A DNA stretch of 64,000 bases from Diatrype stigma (Eukaryota; Ascomycota; Sordariomycetes; Xylariales; Diatrypaceae), in NCBI GenBank assembly GCA_022225965.2, contig JAKJXP020000075.1, positions 179,471 through 243,470 of the forward strand, given 5' to 3'. Position numbers and translations under genes: made by a program. Shown in pieces: positions 47,882 to 58,808 of the stretch. Numbering within the stretch: position 1 is the first letter of the stretch; each line of letters opens with the position of its first letter. Under the pieces are notes generated by a model. The model worked only from the letters and a program-made list of their open reading frames with translations, made no database searches and was not told where the DNA came from.

Positions 47882-48409
47882 CGTGAAGTTGTGGAAAACA
47901 CAAGCTTGAGTTCTTCCCAACCGCGTGCGTGCACATCTTGGCTTAACTCGTCAGGGTTCGCCCATCCGGGTGAACAATACGCATCGTGTGACACGGGGCT
48001 ATGCCGACCGGACCGGACGAAAGCCGGTCATGTAGAATTAGGATAGTGGAGAAGTCCAAGTCGGGCATATTTCCGCCCCCATAATCAAGATCTTGAAGTA
48101 GTTTTTACTAACAAATGGGGTCTCTAGCTCGCTGGGATGGGCTGTTCCTCGAGATCTAGCACAGGGTGGGACAACGAGTCAGGCTAATGCATACAGCACA
48201 GTCAGTTCGCCCGGGGCTAGTGGGGGCGCTGATATATATAGTCAATATACTCGGGCATAAGCCGATGCTGCATGAGCTACCAGAAGACATATAACAGGTA
48301 AAGGTCGGCTTCTTTCCCACCCCCTATTGCACAGAATTGTTCCATGACAATGTCTAACGGGCATGTTCGGGAATGATAATCCACACTTTCAAGGTTAGGT
48401 TAGACTCGT
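47882..48409. promoter_or_regulatory. Divergent promoter region, aldolase-like gene and Zn2Cys6 regulator
   Basis: This 528-bp gap lies between divergently oriented starts. It contains a CGGACCGGACGAAAGCCGG segment near 48008-48027 with several CGG triplets, the half-site type bound by Zn2Cys6 regulators. No exon is seen. Confidence 0.4.
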
Positions 48410-51054
48410 ATGGATCTAACCGTCGGCTCCGAACCCGGTGTCGGGGAACCCGGTGCCGAGCCTATCGTCCCACTTCCCCCGGCAACTCCTCAGATAGGAG
48501 GTCGGAAAAAGGGGACCAGTTGTGCTCGATGCCGTCGACAGAAGATTCGCTGCGATGATAATGTGCCGTCCTGTGGGAACTGCATCCGGACTGGCCAAGT
48601 CTGCATCCGCACCCATTCCAGTAACAACCCGGACATCATCAGGTCGGTACAGCCCTGTAGGTGTATGCAGAGCTTCGTATATGGTCAGGTATACTGATTG
48701 CGTATCATGTGAATAGCCATATCAACTATACCGAGGCGCGCCTGCGGTTCCTCGAGGACACTTTGTGCCGTGTGGCTCCGGAGGAGCTCGCAAAGGCTCC
48801 GCCTGCGAACAAGCCAGGACTCGATCGGATAGGCACCTCCTATGTTAACCAAATACCGACAGCAGATCAATGTAGGTCGCGTAATGAACCACACGCCAGT
48901 TTTGACAGATCGGATACCGATAAAGGATTCCAGAATGGTTATAGTAGCCATCAACGAAATCCTTCCTCCACCAGCGGTGACGGTATTATCGCTAGCCCAA
49001 CGGCATCGTCGCAGATTGGACCGAATGAACCTCTCGCCCATGAAGTTGGCCTGCTTTCCCTTGCCAATTCGAGAGAGTCCAAGTACCTGGGGCCATCATC
49101 CGGCGTCTCGTTTGCTCGGTTGATATTCTCATCCATACCCCAGTCCCAAGGCCTGGCAACGACGTGGGTGTCGTCTGGAGGTGTTGGTAGGTCCCGCAGC
49201 GGCGTGCCCCAAGCCCAACCTTTTCCCCTGAACTGGACTTCGGATGTGGATCTCCAGCATTTTGTCGATGCTTACTTCGAGACTTACCACCCGCTTCACC
49301 CATTCCTCGATGAGGACATCATCTCGGAACATCTCGAAATCATGTATGCGAATACTCCATCACCAACCCTTCTTGATCCTCAAGAGATGTCGGAGCTATG
49401 CGAGTTCGAATCTAGCATATCCCCCATGTACTCTGTTCAGATATTCTTGGTCATCGCGCTCGGAGCGCGTGCCCTAGAGACGCGGCTGTCCGCAGACTTC
49501 TCGTCCGAGAGGTACCTAGCAACCGCTCAAGCTCGCATTGACAATTTCGGGCTGTCACTGCATGATACTACTGAAGGGCTACAGGTCATGCTTCTCTTGA
49601 CGTTATCTAGTTTCTATTTTGAAAATGGACCTAATGCGTGGTTCCTCAACACGGCCCTGATTGCGAGCTGTCTCGACCTAGGATTCCAGAGACGCTGGAC
49701 AGACAACAGCGCATTACGCGCAAGAATGTCGGTGGAGGAACAGAAGCAAGTGCTGCACCGCAAGAACATCAGGAGCGCCATATTCTGGTCCACATACTCG
49801 ATCGAGAGAAACCTCTCGGTAGTGCTGGGTCGCCCGCTGACGCTACGCGACGAGGCCATTGATGTGGAATTTCCCGGCGAGGGCGGTCTGTCAGATGTAT
49901 ACAACAGGGCATCACCGCACGGTCAAAACAGGGGCTCGCTAGGAAGTGCACACGCCGGCAGTGTCGATGCCGGGTTCAAACGACCACAGCTAAACTCAGA
50001 CGACCACCAATACACAGCAGCGCAGCTCTCCTTCCGCCTCGACCAGATCGTCGCTGAGATCAAGCTCATGCTGCACCGCGTCATCAACCTGCCCTCCCGC
50101 TTCCCCTGGCCTACCACAGACCTCTCCCAGTGGCAGCGCGACACGCACGCCCGCTGCGACGCCATCCTCGCCGAGATCCACGCCCATCTCGGACCCACCA
50201 CCACCTCGCGGCGGCGGCGGCGGGCCCGAACTCGCACCACCACCGCCGCCGCGGCGGCAGTGGACCCGACGACCCGCAACGCCCTCGAGCTCAAGTACCA
50301 CCACGCGCTCATGCTCCTGCACCGGCCCTCGCCGGCCCTCCCGCGGCCGAGCGCCGCGTCCTGGCGCGCCTGCCACGCCAGCGCCACGCGCACCGTCGCC
50401 CTCTACGCCGACCTGCTCCGCGTCGCCAAGCTGGGCCGCAGCTGGCTGGCCGCGCACGCCGTCTTCGTCAGCGGCATCACGTTCGTCTACTGCGTGTGGG
50501 CGCAGCAGATCCCGGGCGGCCGCGAGCGCGAGGCGTTCGCGCGCGATGTCGCGGCCTGCGCGGCCGTGCTGCGGTTCCTGGGCCGGACGTGGACGGTGGC
50601 CGCGGAGGCGGTGGGCAAGTTCGAGAGGCTGGCGCGGTTGACTGCCGCTTCGGCCTGGGGGCCGGGGGTGGCGGCGGAGGGGGGAGGAGGTGGCGGCGGC
50701 GGTGGTGGTACTGCTACTCCTACTAGCACTGGCATGGGGGCAGCGGAAGGGGGTGTCTCGGCGACATCCCCAGCCTCGGATCGCGTTCCGTTACGCGGGT
50801 TTCAGGGCTATGATGCTACTGCACAGGCAACATCGTCCACGCCTAATAGCAATGTACATGCCGCTGTTCCTACCGATACCGATACCGATGCCAACCAGTA
50901 TACTGCTGCGGGGGATAGAAACGGAGGGTTTGACTTCGAGCCGATGTCGTTCTACACCGAGCTTGGCGATACGAGCGCCTGGTTTGACTTGGACTGGATC
51001 CTGAGCCTGAATACCGGCCCCTCGGGAGAAGTGATATCATACCCAGCCCCCTAG
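48410..51054 (+). CDS. Zn2Cys6 fungal transcription factor
   Basis: Exons 48410-48642 and 48717-51054 (74-nt intron, phase 2) encode 856 aa. The DNA-binding domain is complete: Cys38, 41, 48, 55, 58 and 65 in CARCRRQKIRCDD...CGNCIRTGQVC, preceded by a basic GRKKG. A linker starting YTEARLRFLED is typical of the dimerisation helix. The middle region (DLQHFVDAYFETYHPLHPFLDED, then NAWFLNTALIASCLDLGFQRRW and SIERNLSVVLGRPLTL) is the fungal-specific transcription factor domain. The C-terminal part is GC-rich with Arg-, Ala- and Gly-runs. It sits beside the broken aldolase and the PrpF gene and may regulate them; nothing in sequence shows the target. The donor is GTCGGT, so the intron call rests mainly on frame continuity. 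Confidence 0.9.
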
Positions 51055-51755
51055 ATTCAAGGTCGGGTAGTAGACACCCCAGCGGATATATTAAACGTCT
51101 GCCGTAGATAGTAACTATGACGCTACGCTGTTCTCCTAACCACGTTCCTGATATGTTACTGCTACCCTCCAGCCACGACATGCGTTGGATTCTATCCAGA
51201 ATCGCGACCACTCTGGTCAAACTAGGCTAGCATAATGGGAAAGCTTTATCAATTTCTACTAGATGATACTACGCGATTTCGAATGGCCAGCCCCAGCCTC
51301 AATGTGTAAAGTCACATTCAGGAGATGCAACGACCAATAGTCTGGGGATTTGTCGTCGTTGCAGGGCGAGATTGTGTCCAAGCGGGTCAGGGGGTTGAGG
51401 GGGTGAAAGTCTAGTATGACCCCACTAAACTATTGGTACCATTCATCGGCGTATAGCCGTAGCGCCCGTCTAGTTAGCCTCGGTTAACCATGCCGCGTTG
51501 TGATGCTAGGTAAGTAGCATTCCTCATTAAGTAGATGGTTGAGCTACTGCGATCTTCCACAGCCTTTGAAAGCTTAGAGCTCCTCAAAGCGAGGTATAGT
51601 GTCACAGGCGATTCGTTGTGTGTCTTGATACTCTCTTTTGTTCAACCCCGAACCCTCAAGGCTCAATTTCGATCGGTGCAGCTTTTCCTCCCTTTACCTG
51701 TGTAGCCGACTAGCATACTACACGGGGTTCATCGTTTGAGTCATTGGTAAGAAAG
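51055..51755. other. Intergenic, regulator 3' flank and Dabb-protein promoter
   Basis: No exon is seen. A TGAGTCA motif (AP-1/Gcn4-type core) lies at 51737-51743, 13 bp before the next start codon, so probably within the leader rather than the promoter. Confidence 0.4.
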
Positions 51756-52263
51756 ATGACTATCGTTCACATGGGTTCGTCTCCAACATTATCTTCTGAA
51801 TATACCAGTGTTGTCTCCCTATTGACATTGATGATATACTACCTAGTCCTCTTCCGCTTCAAGCCGGAGGTGACTAAGGAGCACAAGGCTACCTTCGTCC
51901 AAGAGCTGAAGAAGCTGAAGAGCCTCCCATGCGTGAAGGACAACCGCTTGATAGTAGGCGGTCCGTCTATTACCAACCCAATAGAGAGGAGTAAGAATTT
52001 CGAGTACGCTCTGGTGAGTTATCACCAAGACCGAGCGGCACTCAACGCATACCAGAGTAGCAAAGAGCATACGTGGTAAGGTTGATTTTCTTATCTCTCT
52101 CTCCGGATAAGTCATGCAACTAGAGGCTAAGAAAAGATTCAAAAGGGTGGTACAGAATCTGCTGTTTCCCTTCAAAGAAGACTTGTGCCGGTTTGACTTC
52201 GAGGTCGACCCCGAGGATGAGTATATGTGTATACCAGGTCTGATCGCTCAGAAACCCGAGTGA
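51756..52263 (+). CDS. Stress-responsive A/B barrel (Dabb) domain protein
   Basis: Exons 51756-51774, 51847-52075 and 52146-52263 give 121 aa. The single Dabb domain begins MTIVHMVLFRFKPEVTKEHKATFVQELKKLKSLP and continues VGGPSI...FEYALVSYHQDRAALNAYQSSKEH, typical of small dimeric ferredoxin-like proteins. Some members act in stress response, and others cyclise polyketides. The first exon is 19 nt and intron 1 has a GTTCGT donor; it was placed because HMVLFRFK is the near-universal family start. An uninterrupted reading of the intron would insert 24 residues there. The function is not readable beyond the family; no polyketide synthase lies nearby. Confidence 0.88.
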
Positions 52264-52515
52264 TACTCTCATGTAGATAGGATTTCTCTTGTAATATTAT
52301 GTTCCCATTACATCAAATGAGGCTCGATGTACCAGATCATACGATAATCGAAAAACCACGGGAGACACCCATCACTCTGGCCAAAGTACAGGTGGGGCAT
52401 TACCTTGGATACGACCTCACGCTCCGTCCCTACCGGTTGTAAAGGCGCTTACCATGTTATGGAGACTATTTTGATGTTAGTTTCTGAACGACGTAGTTTT
52501 CATATCCGTAACAGC

Positions 52516-54880
52516 TTACTTGATGTCCTCTTGGTGCTCTGGAGCCCCGGAGGATGTTCCGTTTACTGGTCCACAACTGGAGATGACGTTTCCCTCATCT
52601 CCGCCAGCCTCAATCTTCTGAAGGCCAGCTTTTTGCTTCGATTGCCCCTTTCGAAGCTCACTCAAATGGTCCCAGTAGCCCTCCGGGACATCTGTGACAT
52701 ACTTGCCACAGAAAACGCCGACTTCGAAGTCTTCGACTTGACTCGTACCATCGGCCGCCTCGATACATGCGGCCTTCAATCCGTCCTCCCCGTCAAGGTC
52801 TTGGAAAATAACGTCGTCAGCACCGATGTATTCGGCAATTTCCTGTCGCGTCCTGCCATGCGCGACCAAATCTGCAACGAGGTCAATACATTGCACAGAT
52901 GTTTGTTAATGGGTTTGTTATCATAAGTTTCTTACCATTAGGGTCCGCAAGGTCTATGCCATACTTCACATATAATTAGCGCTCCTATCCGCAGTAAGCA
53001 GCATTTCAACTTACGATATGCGGATATATGCATTCTGGGGAGCACGAAACGAATACAACGCGAGCTGCGCCTGCTTCCCTAGCCATTTGCACCTAGAAAT
53101 TATGTCTCCGTCAGCGTTGCATGTTTTGAGCGGAGCTACTAGGAGGCGGACTGACGATTTGCCGTGATGTAGCTAATACTCCAGTTAGCATTAAAGTTTG
53201 TCAAAACATGGAAGTTATTACTTACTGCCACGGACGAGGCTGTCGTCCACAATGATCAGGTTCTTGCCTCGGAATTCAGAGTCGATAGGCGAGAGTTTGC
53301 GGCGGACACTCTTTTGTCGTAGAGCTTGGTTGGGTAGGATGAAAGTTCGATGGACGTATCGGCTCTTGATTAGCGCCGTCACATACGGCTTTCCTAGCTT
53401 TTCAGCTAAAGTAGCCGCCGCAATATTACTCGTCTAGAGGCAAGTTGTTAGCTCAAGCCAAGTGCATGATATCAATGTGTCGAAGATGTATATACCTCAG
53501 GAACAGGAATGACTGCAAGAACGATTAGTACTCTCTGAAACCAAAGGGGTTGCGCAGACGATTGACCTACCGGCATCAATCGCTTCAATCGCTTTGTCTC
53601 CTAGGGTCTTCCTTATCTTCTTGGCCAACTTCTCTCCCATGTTTTGCCGACTGCGGTACACGGAGATGCCATCAATTGTAGAGTCAGGACGCGCGAAGTA
53701 GACATATTCAAAGCAGTCTGGTGTGTAAGACTTCCTCTCGACGATTTGGCGGAACTGAGGGGCTCCCCCCTTCTCGATAAATACGGATTGACCTGGCAAC
53801 ACATCCACGATGTTGCTGAAGCCAAGCTGCTTCAGAGCAACGGATTCGGAAGCCATGAAGTAGTCGGTGGCTCCAGGCAAAGTATCAGAGGGGCGTGACC
53901 CAAGGCAGAGGGGGCGAATGCCATTGGCATCTCTAGTTTCATTAACTTATGCAGACCAGAATAGACAAGCGTTTAGGTAACTTGCCTGAAACCCAGAACT
54001 CCGAAGCCTGCGATCATAGCAGTGCATGCGAACGCTCCTTGGCACATCGAATACACATCGCCGAGCGCAGTAAAGATGTCATCTGCGTTGGCACGAGTCT
54101 TGCCGAGTTTCTGAAGACCATTGGCGAAGATATTCAGGCTAGAGGGCAGAGGTCAGCTCATTTTGGTCCAGTTACCAATGGATTTTGAGCCGAAGCACAT
54201 ACAGGAGCTCCGAGTCCGAATCAGAGTTAACATGTCGGCGAGCTTCCTCATCCAGGAACTTGCGGAGGTATTCCGTGTTGGTGAGGTTGCCATTCACACT
54301 GATCGAGATTCCAAAGGGCGAGTTCACGTAGAAGGGCTGCGCTTCAGACCTACAATCCCGGTCTGTCAGTGATTCTCCCTAGCATAACCCTAGGGGTGAT
54401 ACATACGCAGAGGACGTTCCCATGGTCGGATAGCGCAAATGGCCCAGTCCTGAAGGCAGTCAGTGAATTATCCTGGCTACCGAACGTACAGGTCCTGCTG
54501 ATGCCGATTTACCCATGTAGCCCGGAAGTTGCAGAATGTTTCTGCCCTCGGCAAAAACTTTAGCACACATTCCGTTCCCCTTGCATTGGTAGACCCTTCC
54601 GCCCTGGCATACCGTGATACCCGCGGCATCTTGTCCACGCTATTCCACATCCCAGTGTTAGAGCACATCAAAACGTCGAAGACTACAGACGAAGAGCCAC
54701 AGGGGGGTACGAACGTGCTGTAGCAGGTAAAGAGACTCATGCAAGTCGAAGGCCGCCGTGGTGGCCTTCGTGTCGCCCAGCTGAAAGAAAGTCAGTATCT
54801 GCGGCTAATTCGTACCATAGTATCACCAGGGGGGGATCAGGTGAAGGGGAACGAACCATCAGGGCGATAACACCACACAT
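52516..54880 (-). CDS. ADE4: Amidophosphoribosyltransferase (purine biosynthesis, PurF/Ade4)
   Basis: Thirteen exons: 54880-54857, 54780-54715, 54639-54513, 54449-54407, 54349-54203, 54138-53986, 53932-53571, 53512-53496, 53433-53226, 53172-53156, 53092-53015, 52963-52936 and 52871-52516. They close in frame to 541 aa. It catalyses the first step of purine synthesis: PRPP plus glutamine to phosphoribosylamine. The N-terminal nucleophile is Cys2 in [23 protein letters not shown] and [11 protein letters not shown] belong to the glutaminase domain, [20 protein letters not shown] to the linker, and [25 protein letters not shown] and the PRPP loop [18 protein letters not shown] to the transferase. 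Two exons are only 17 nt. Intron 6 uses AG|GCAAGT (GC donor), and introns 1 and 2 use GTTCGT. The C-terminal ~60 residues are hydrophilic and variable. Confidence 0.95.
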
Positions 54881-56012
54881 CTTGAGATGTTGAAAATGGA
54901 CCGAAATAAGACGTCTGGGCTTCAATGTCGTAAGATGGGGAATCAGGCTAGATCACTACAACTTGTCACAACTTGTCACAGCTTGTGCGGTGTTTTTGCG
55001 CAACTTTGTATCGATTAGTGAAGATTTCTCCGGAAGGTGCACGTGATTGTACAGCTTTAGCTGATCCGCGACCGGATAAGATGCTGGAGATGTAGGTACC
55101 GCTTGTGGCAATCACTACCTGCTAAGTACATGCAGAATCCCGGCAGGCCGGGTAGGCACGTGGCGGATAGCCCATGGCGCGATCATATTAATTGCGACAG
55201 TAGGTAGCTGCGAAGTACATAAGTATGTCATTCATACATGTATGTACACACTAGATTTAGCGCACCCAATCGTGCCAATCTTCATGCTTCATGATGATAG
55301 GGCAGAAGTAACAGCGAAAAGTATCCGAACTGATTGGCTAGAACTGATAGCTTAACCTTGAAGACAGTCTCAGTGTCTCACCACTGTGACCACTCTTACA
55401 CTCTTGATAATGGCTAATTTTACATCCTCTTATCCCCGGACTGTCCTCTCTACCTAGGTACGCTTCGTAGAATGAGAAGGATCGACCCCTTTTCTGCCTT
55501 GCTTTATGAACTCCCCCTATCAGCTTCAAGGCTTCAGAGACAAGGCAATGGCCGCATTGCAGTTTCCATGGCACCCCAACTTCAATAAGGGGCTTAGCAC
55601 GCTGCCACAAGCAAAATCAGGGGCACTGCCACTTCACTTTGCTGACTGGCATGGCATGGCGGGGCTCTCCCAACTGCCCCAACTGCGATCGCATCGAATG
55701 AAAACACTTTGAAAAAGCCACAAGGCATTCTGACTTGTCGAGGCACATATGCCTGCATATATTAATACTACCTCGAGAACACAAGAGGTTACAAGAGGTA
55801 AGGCAGGGGGGCTGTGTGTTGGTGCCTGAAGTTTCCATGGAAGTTCAAAGCTTTAGGCATTTAATACCAATCCCCTACTTACTTCTTTTTTCTGCACCCC
55901 TTTAGATCTCCCTACTATGTAATCACTACAGTTCACTACCTAGTCCCCCGCCCCCTCTTTCTCCGCTGCTCATCCCCAAAAGCACAGTATCGTAATTATA
56001 TGCCACGCAATA
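54881..56012. promoter_or_regulatory. Divergent upstream region, amidophosphoribosyltransferase and Helo-like gene
   Basis: This 1.1 kb gap has no exon. It holds three 10-bp direct repeats ACAACTTGTC (54958-54987, third copy diverged), 78-107 bp before the ade4 ATG. There is also a CACGTG site at 55040-55045 and several purine-rich stretches. It carries the promoters of both genes. Confidence 0.5.
54958..54987. repeat. Three tandem 10-bp units upstream of ade4
   Basis: ACAACTTGTC, ACAACTTGTC and ACAGCTTGTG lie in direct tandem, one helical turn apart, 78-107 bp before the start codon. The spacing suggests a protein-binding array or leader repeat, but no matching factor is known to me. Confidence 0.6.
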
Positions 56013-58808
56013 ATGGCAGAAATACTGGGTGTAGCTGCCAGTGCTATCTCTGTAGCTGGTTTTGCGGGCCAATTGGCACAAGGCTCTACGTCCCTGTATA
56101 ATTTCTTCAAGGACTTCAAAGATGCTCCGGAGGATATACGGGCTTTATCCCGGGAGTTGCATATCTTCACGTTGATCCTGACCAACATCAATCAATCTCC
56201 ATACCAGTCAAATGGTGGGCTGGGTCAAGCTCTGATTGAGTGCGAGGACGTAATCGTCAAGCTCTCAAGTGCAGTCCAAAATATTCAACCCACACCAGAC
56301 CACTCAAAGCCCAGGCTATGGGCGAAACAGTTCTGCGCAACGTTGAAGCAGCCGGAACTTGCGAAACATCTTCGACACTTGGAGAGGGCTAAGACTACGC
56401 TGCTCCAATGCTGTACCAATGCGCTGAGGTATGTGAGCCATATAAAGTGACCGACGTTAGGTATAGTTGATTTTGACATGTATCTATAGCGCCAATCAAG
56501 CGCAAGAATGGCAGACCATGAAAGCCATGGAGACGTCCTTGGAACACTTGGCTCGAGAACAAGCATCTTGTTCTACAAATACTAACGAAATCTCGAATGT
56601 CATACGCCAAGTGAATTCCGATACTTCAGCCTTAGGAGCAACAACGGCAGATATCGCGCTGGTGACAACTGCAACTCATGCATTGGCAACAAAGCTGGTG
56701 GATGAGACATTGCATGTGCAAGAAGCCAGTGACAGGATCGAGAAGGCCACTCAGGATCTAGTTGAATCTGCATTCACCAACCAGCCGGTGCTACTTCAAA
56801 TGGTTCAGAAAACACTCAGACGTACAATACAAAGGAGTGTTCGCTCCAATCTCCAAAAAGCCCTTCACTCCAAAGTCAAACAACAAACTCATGGCAACAC
56901 GGTTGATGGCACATTGCCGGCACTTGACCGAGAGGGCAACCAAAACGAGAACACAACAGCAAGGTCTTACAGTACGCAAGATCGATGTTCCAGTATTACG
57001 AATCAGTGGGTCAGGAGCTCTACGGAGTCCAACGTCTTTTGTTTGATGAGAAATTCGCTTTTTGGGGCTGTCACGATCATGACCACAGACGTATCATATC
57101 GTCGCTTCAATAATCGGAATGCCGAGAAGGGCGAGAGAAAAGCAAGATATACAACAATCAGATACCTTCCCGCATCATGGCTCTCCTCGACAGGTATCAT
57201 AGCGAAGTATAGTACATGGGGAGGGCCTCAGATTTACTCGGATCCAAACCCGCCTTTCAGTCTTCGGCAGGTCAACATCGTGGCAGAAAACTCTGATATT
57301 CTCCGAGCATGCACATGGCTAGATGTAGATACTGTCCGTCATTTGTTCGACGGAGGCTTTGCCTCACCTTACGATGTTGACCCCACCGGCTCCAACCTCC
57401 TGAGATATGTTGCGTTAGGAATTGGCTGGTTCATGAACGATCATTGCTCTCAGAGCCCACAGTTATCACAGTGGTACACAGTATCAAGCGACAATGAGGA
57501 ACTCGTGAACGATGTATTGAGTAGGTTAATTACGCTAATAGACATGTTAACAAGTCTGGGTTTGGATGCTGGTGAAAGTGTTGATTCTACACACGGGTTA
57601 GTGAAAATACGGTATTAATAGGAATAAAGACTGAACTTAATAGGTCCCCCTTGTTAATCCTTATTTCAGCATGCGCCACGAACAGACCTGAGCCAAAAGC
57701 CGATGACATGCTCTATTGCGCGATGGACATGCTCCTACGCAGGGCCAAAAGCGATCCCTTTGCAAATGGCCCCGGGTTGTTCGGCATGCTCATACGCAGG
57801 GCCAAAAGCGGCCCCTTTGCAAATGGCCGGGCACTTGATGTCGTGTCCAAGAACGTAAGCTCGTACGTGGGTCCTCCAGGGCAGCATTCTTCTTATTCCA
57901 CGGCACCAATAGAATATACACTGAGGCAAGATGAATGGCCTATTTCTTGGAGCCACCCGGAGCTTTACGCATTGTGTAACATCCAAGAATTCATGCAGTC
58001 TAACATACGCCATATTCAGTTCTGTATAACATCCACGTCTGAACAGGTCAACGCAGCACTTCAGGAAAAACTGCGACTGTTGCGCTTCATCCAATACAGC
58101 CGAAACCCGCCTACCGCAGACCCTCTCATTGTGATGATGGCCATAAGCAGTGGAGGGAGAGTTATTAGTCTATTGATAGAGCACAGTTATAGTGATGGCT
58201 GTACTCCCTGGATTCGCCATAGATTCCGAAAGCTCTTCCTCGCCAGAGAATGGATGCTGGATACTTTGCAAATACTTCTTGGTTTATGGCTTCCCAGCCT
58301 AAGCAATCAGGAAGTTAGGGTGATATCCGTGTTTGCACAAAGATGCAACCTACGGACGCTTGACATCTGGCATACTGCATTGAATAGGGCTACTAAAAAG
58401 GGGTCCGATGGAGGTGAAGGTATTCGCACGACTGAGCTAGAGGGGCATTCCGCAGAAAGCAAACCCGGGGAGAGTTGCAACGGCGAATGGGAAACCGACC
58501 GTTCCAGAGAATCAGACTCCAACTGGGAGACAGAAGAGGAGTGGGAAGAAGCACCGATGCTAACACCCGCCGGAGACATTCCTTCAGAAGACGTGGAAAA
58601 TATACACAAGAGGCCACGAAATTGTGCCCGTCATGGAGCTGAGGAATATGACGAAGAATGTTGGTCTCAATTCTATGATCAATTCTATTTTCAATTATAT
58701 GATGACACTTCATCGCAGTCTACTGATGACACTCAACCAGAAGAGGAGGAGGGGACGCTCAAGAAAATTGTCCGCGTGGCTGGCTCCGTGGCTTCATACG
58801 TCGTGTAG
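56013..58808 (+). CDS. Helo-like-domain (STAND-associated N-terminal) protein
   Basis: Exons 56013-56428, 56490-57596 and 57644-58808 give 895 aa. Residues 1-~120 (MAEILGVAASAISVAGFAGQLAQG...YNFFKDFKDAPEDIRALSREL) are the fungal Helo-like N-terminal domain found on NLR/STAND and ankyrin proteins, linked to programmed cell death and incompatibility. A long helical, probably coiled-coil, region follows (~140-290). Then comes a segment of the type that precedes ankyrin repeats in related fungal proteins: RYLPASWLSSTGIIAKYS, then NSDILRACTWLDVDTVRHLFDGGFASPYDVDPTG. No NACHT or NB-ARC P-loop is present, and clear ankyrin repeats are missing. Exon 3 has a 43-bp internal duplication and an acidic, Trp/Glu-rich C-terminus. 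Introns have GTATGT and GTTAGT donors. A role in self/non-self response is inferred from the domain only. Confidence 0.78.
57729..57828 (+). repeat. Imperfect 43-bp direct duplication in Helo-like gene exon 3
   Basis: Copy 1 at 57729-57771 and copy 2 at 57786-57828 match at 40 of 43 positions, with a 57-bp period that is a multiple of three. Each copy encodes ML(L/I)RRAKS(D/G)PFANG, so the protein keeps its frame. Confidence 0.85.

Noticed and set aside
51744..52079. Unspliced 111-codon version of the Dabb protein
   Set aside because: It inserts 24 residues into the conserved HMVLFRFK start and lacks the C-terminal strand found after the second intron.
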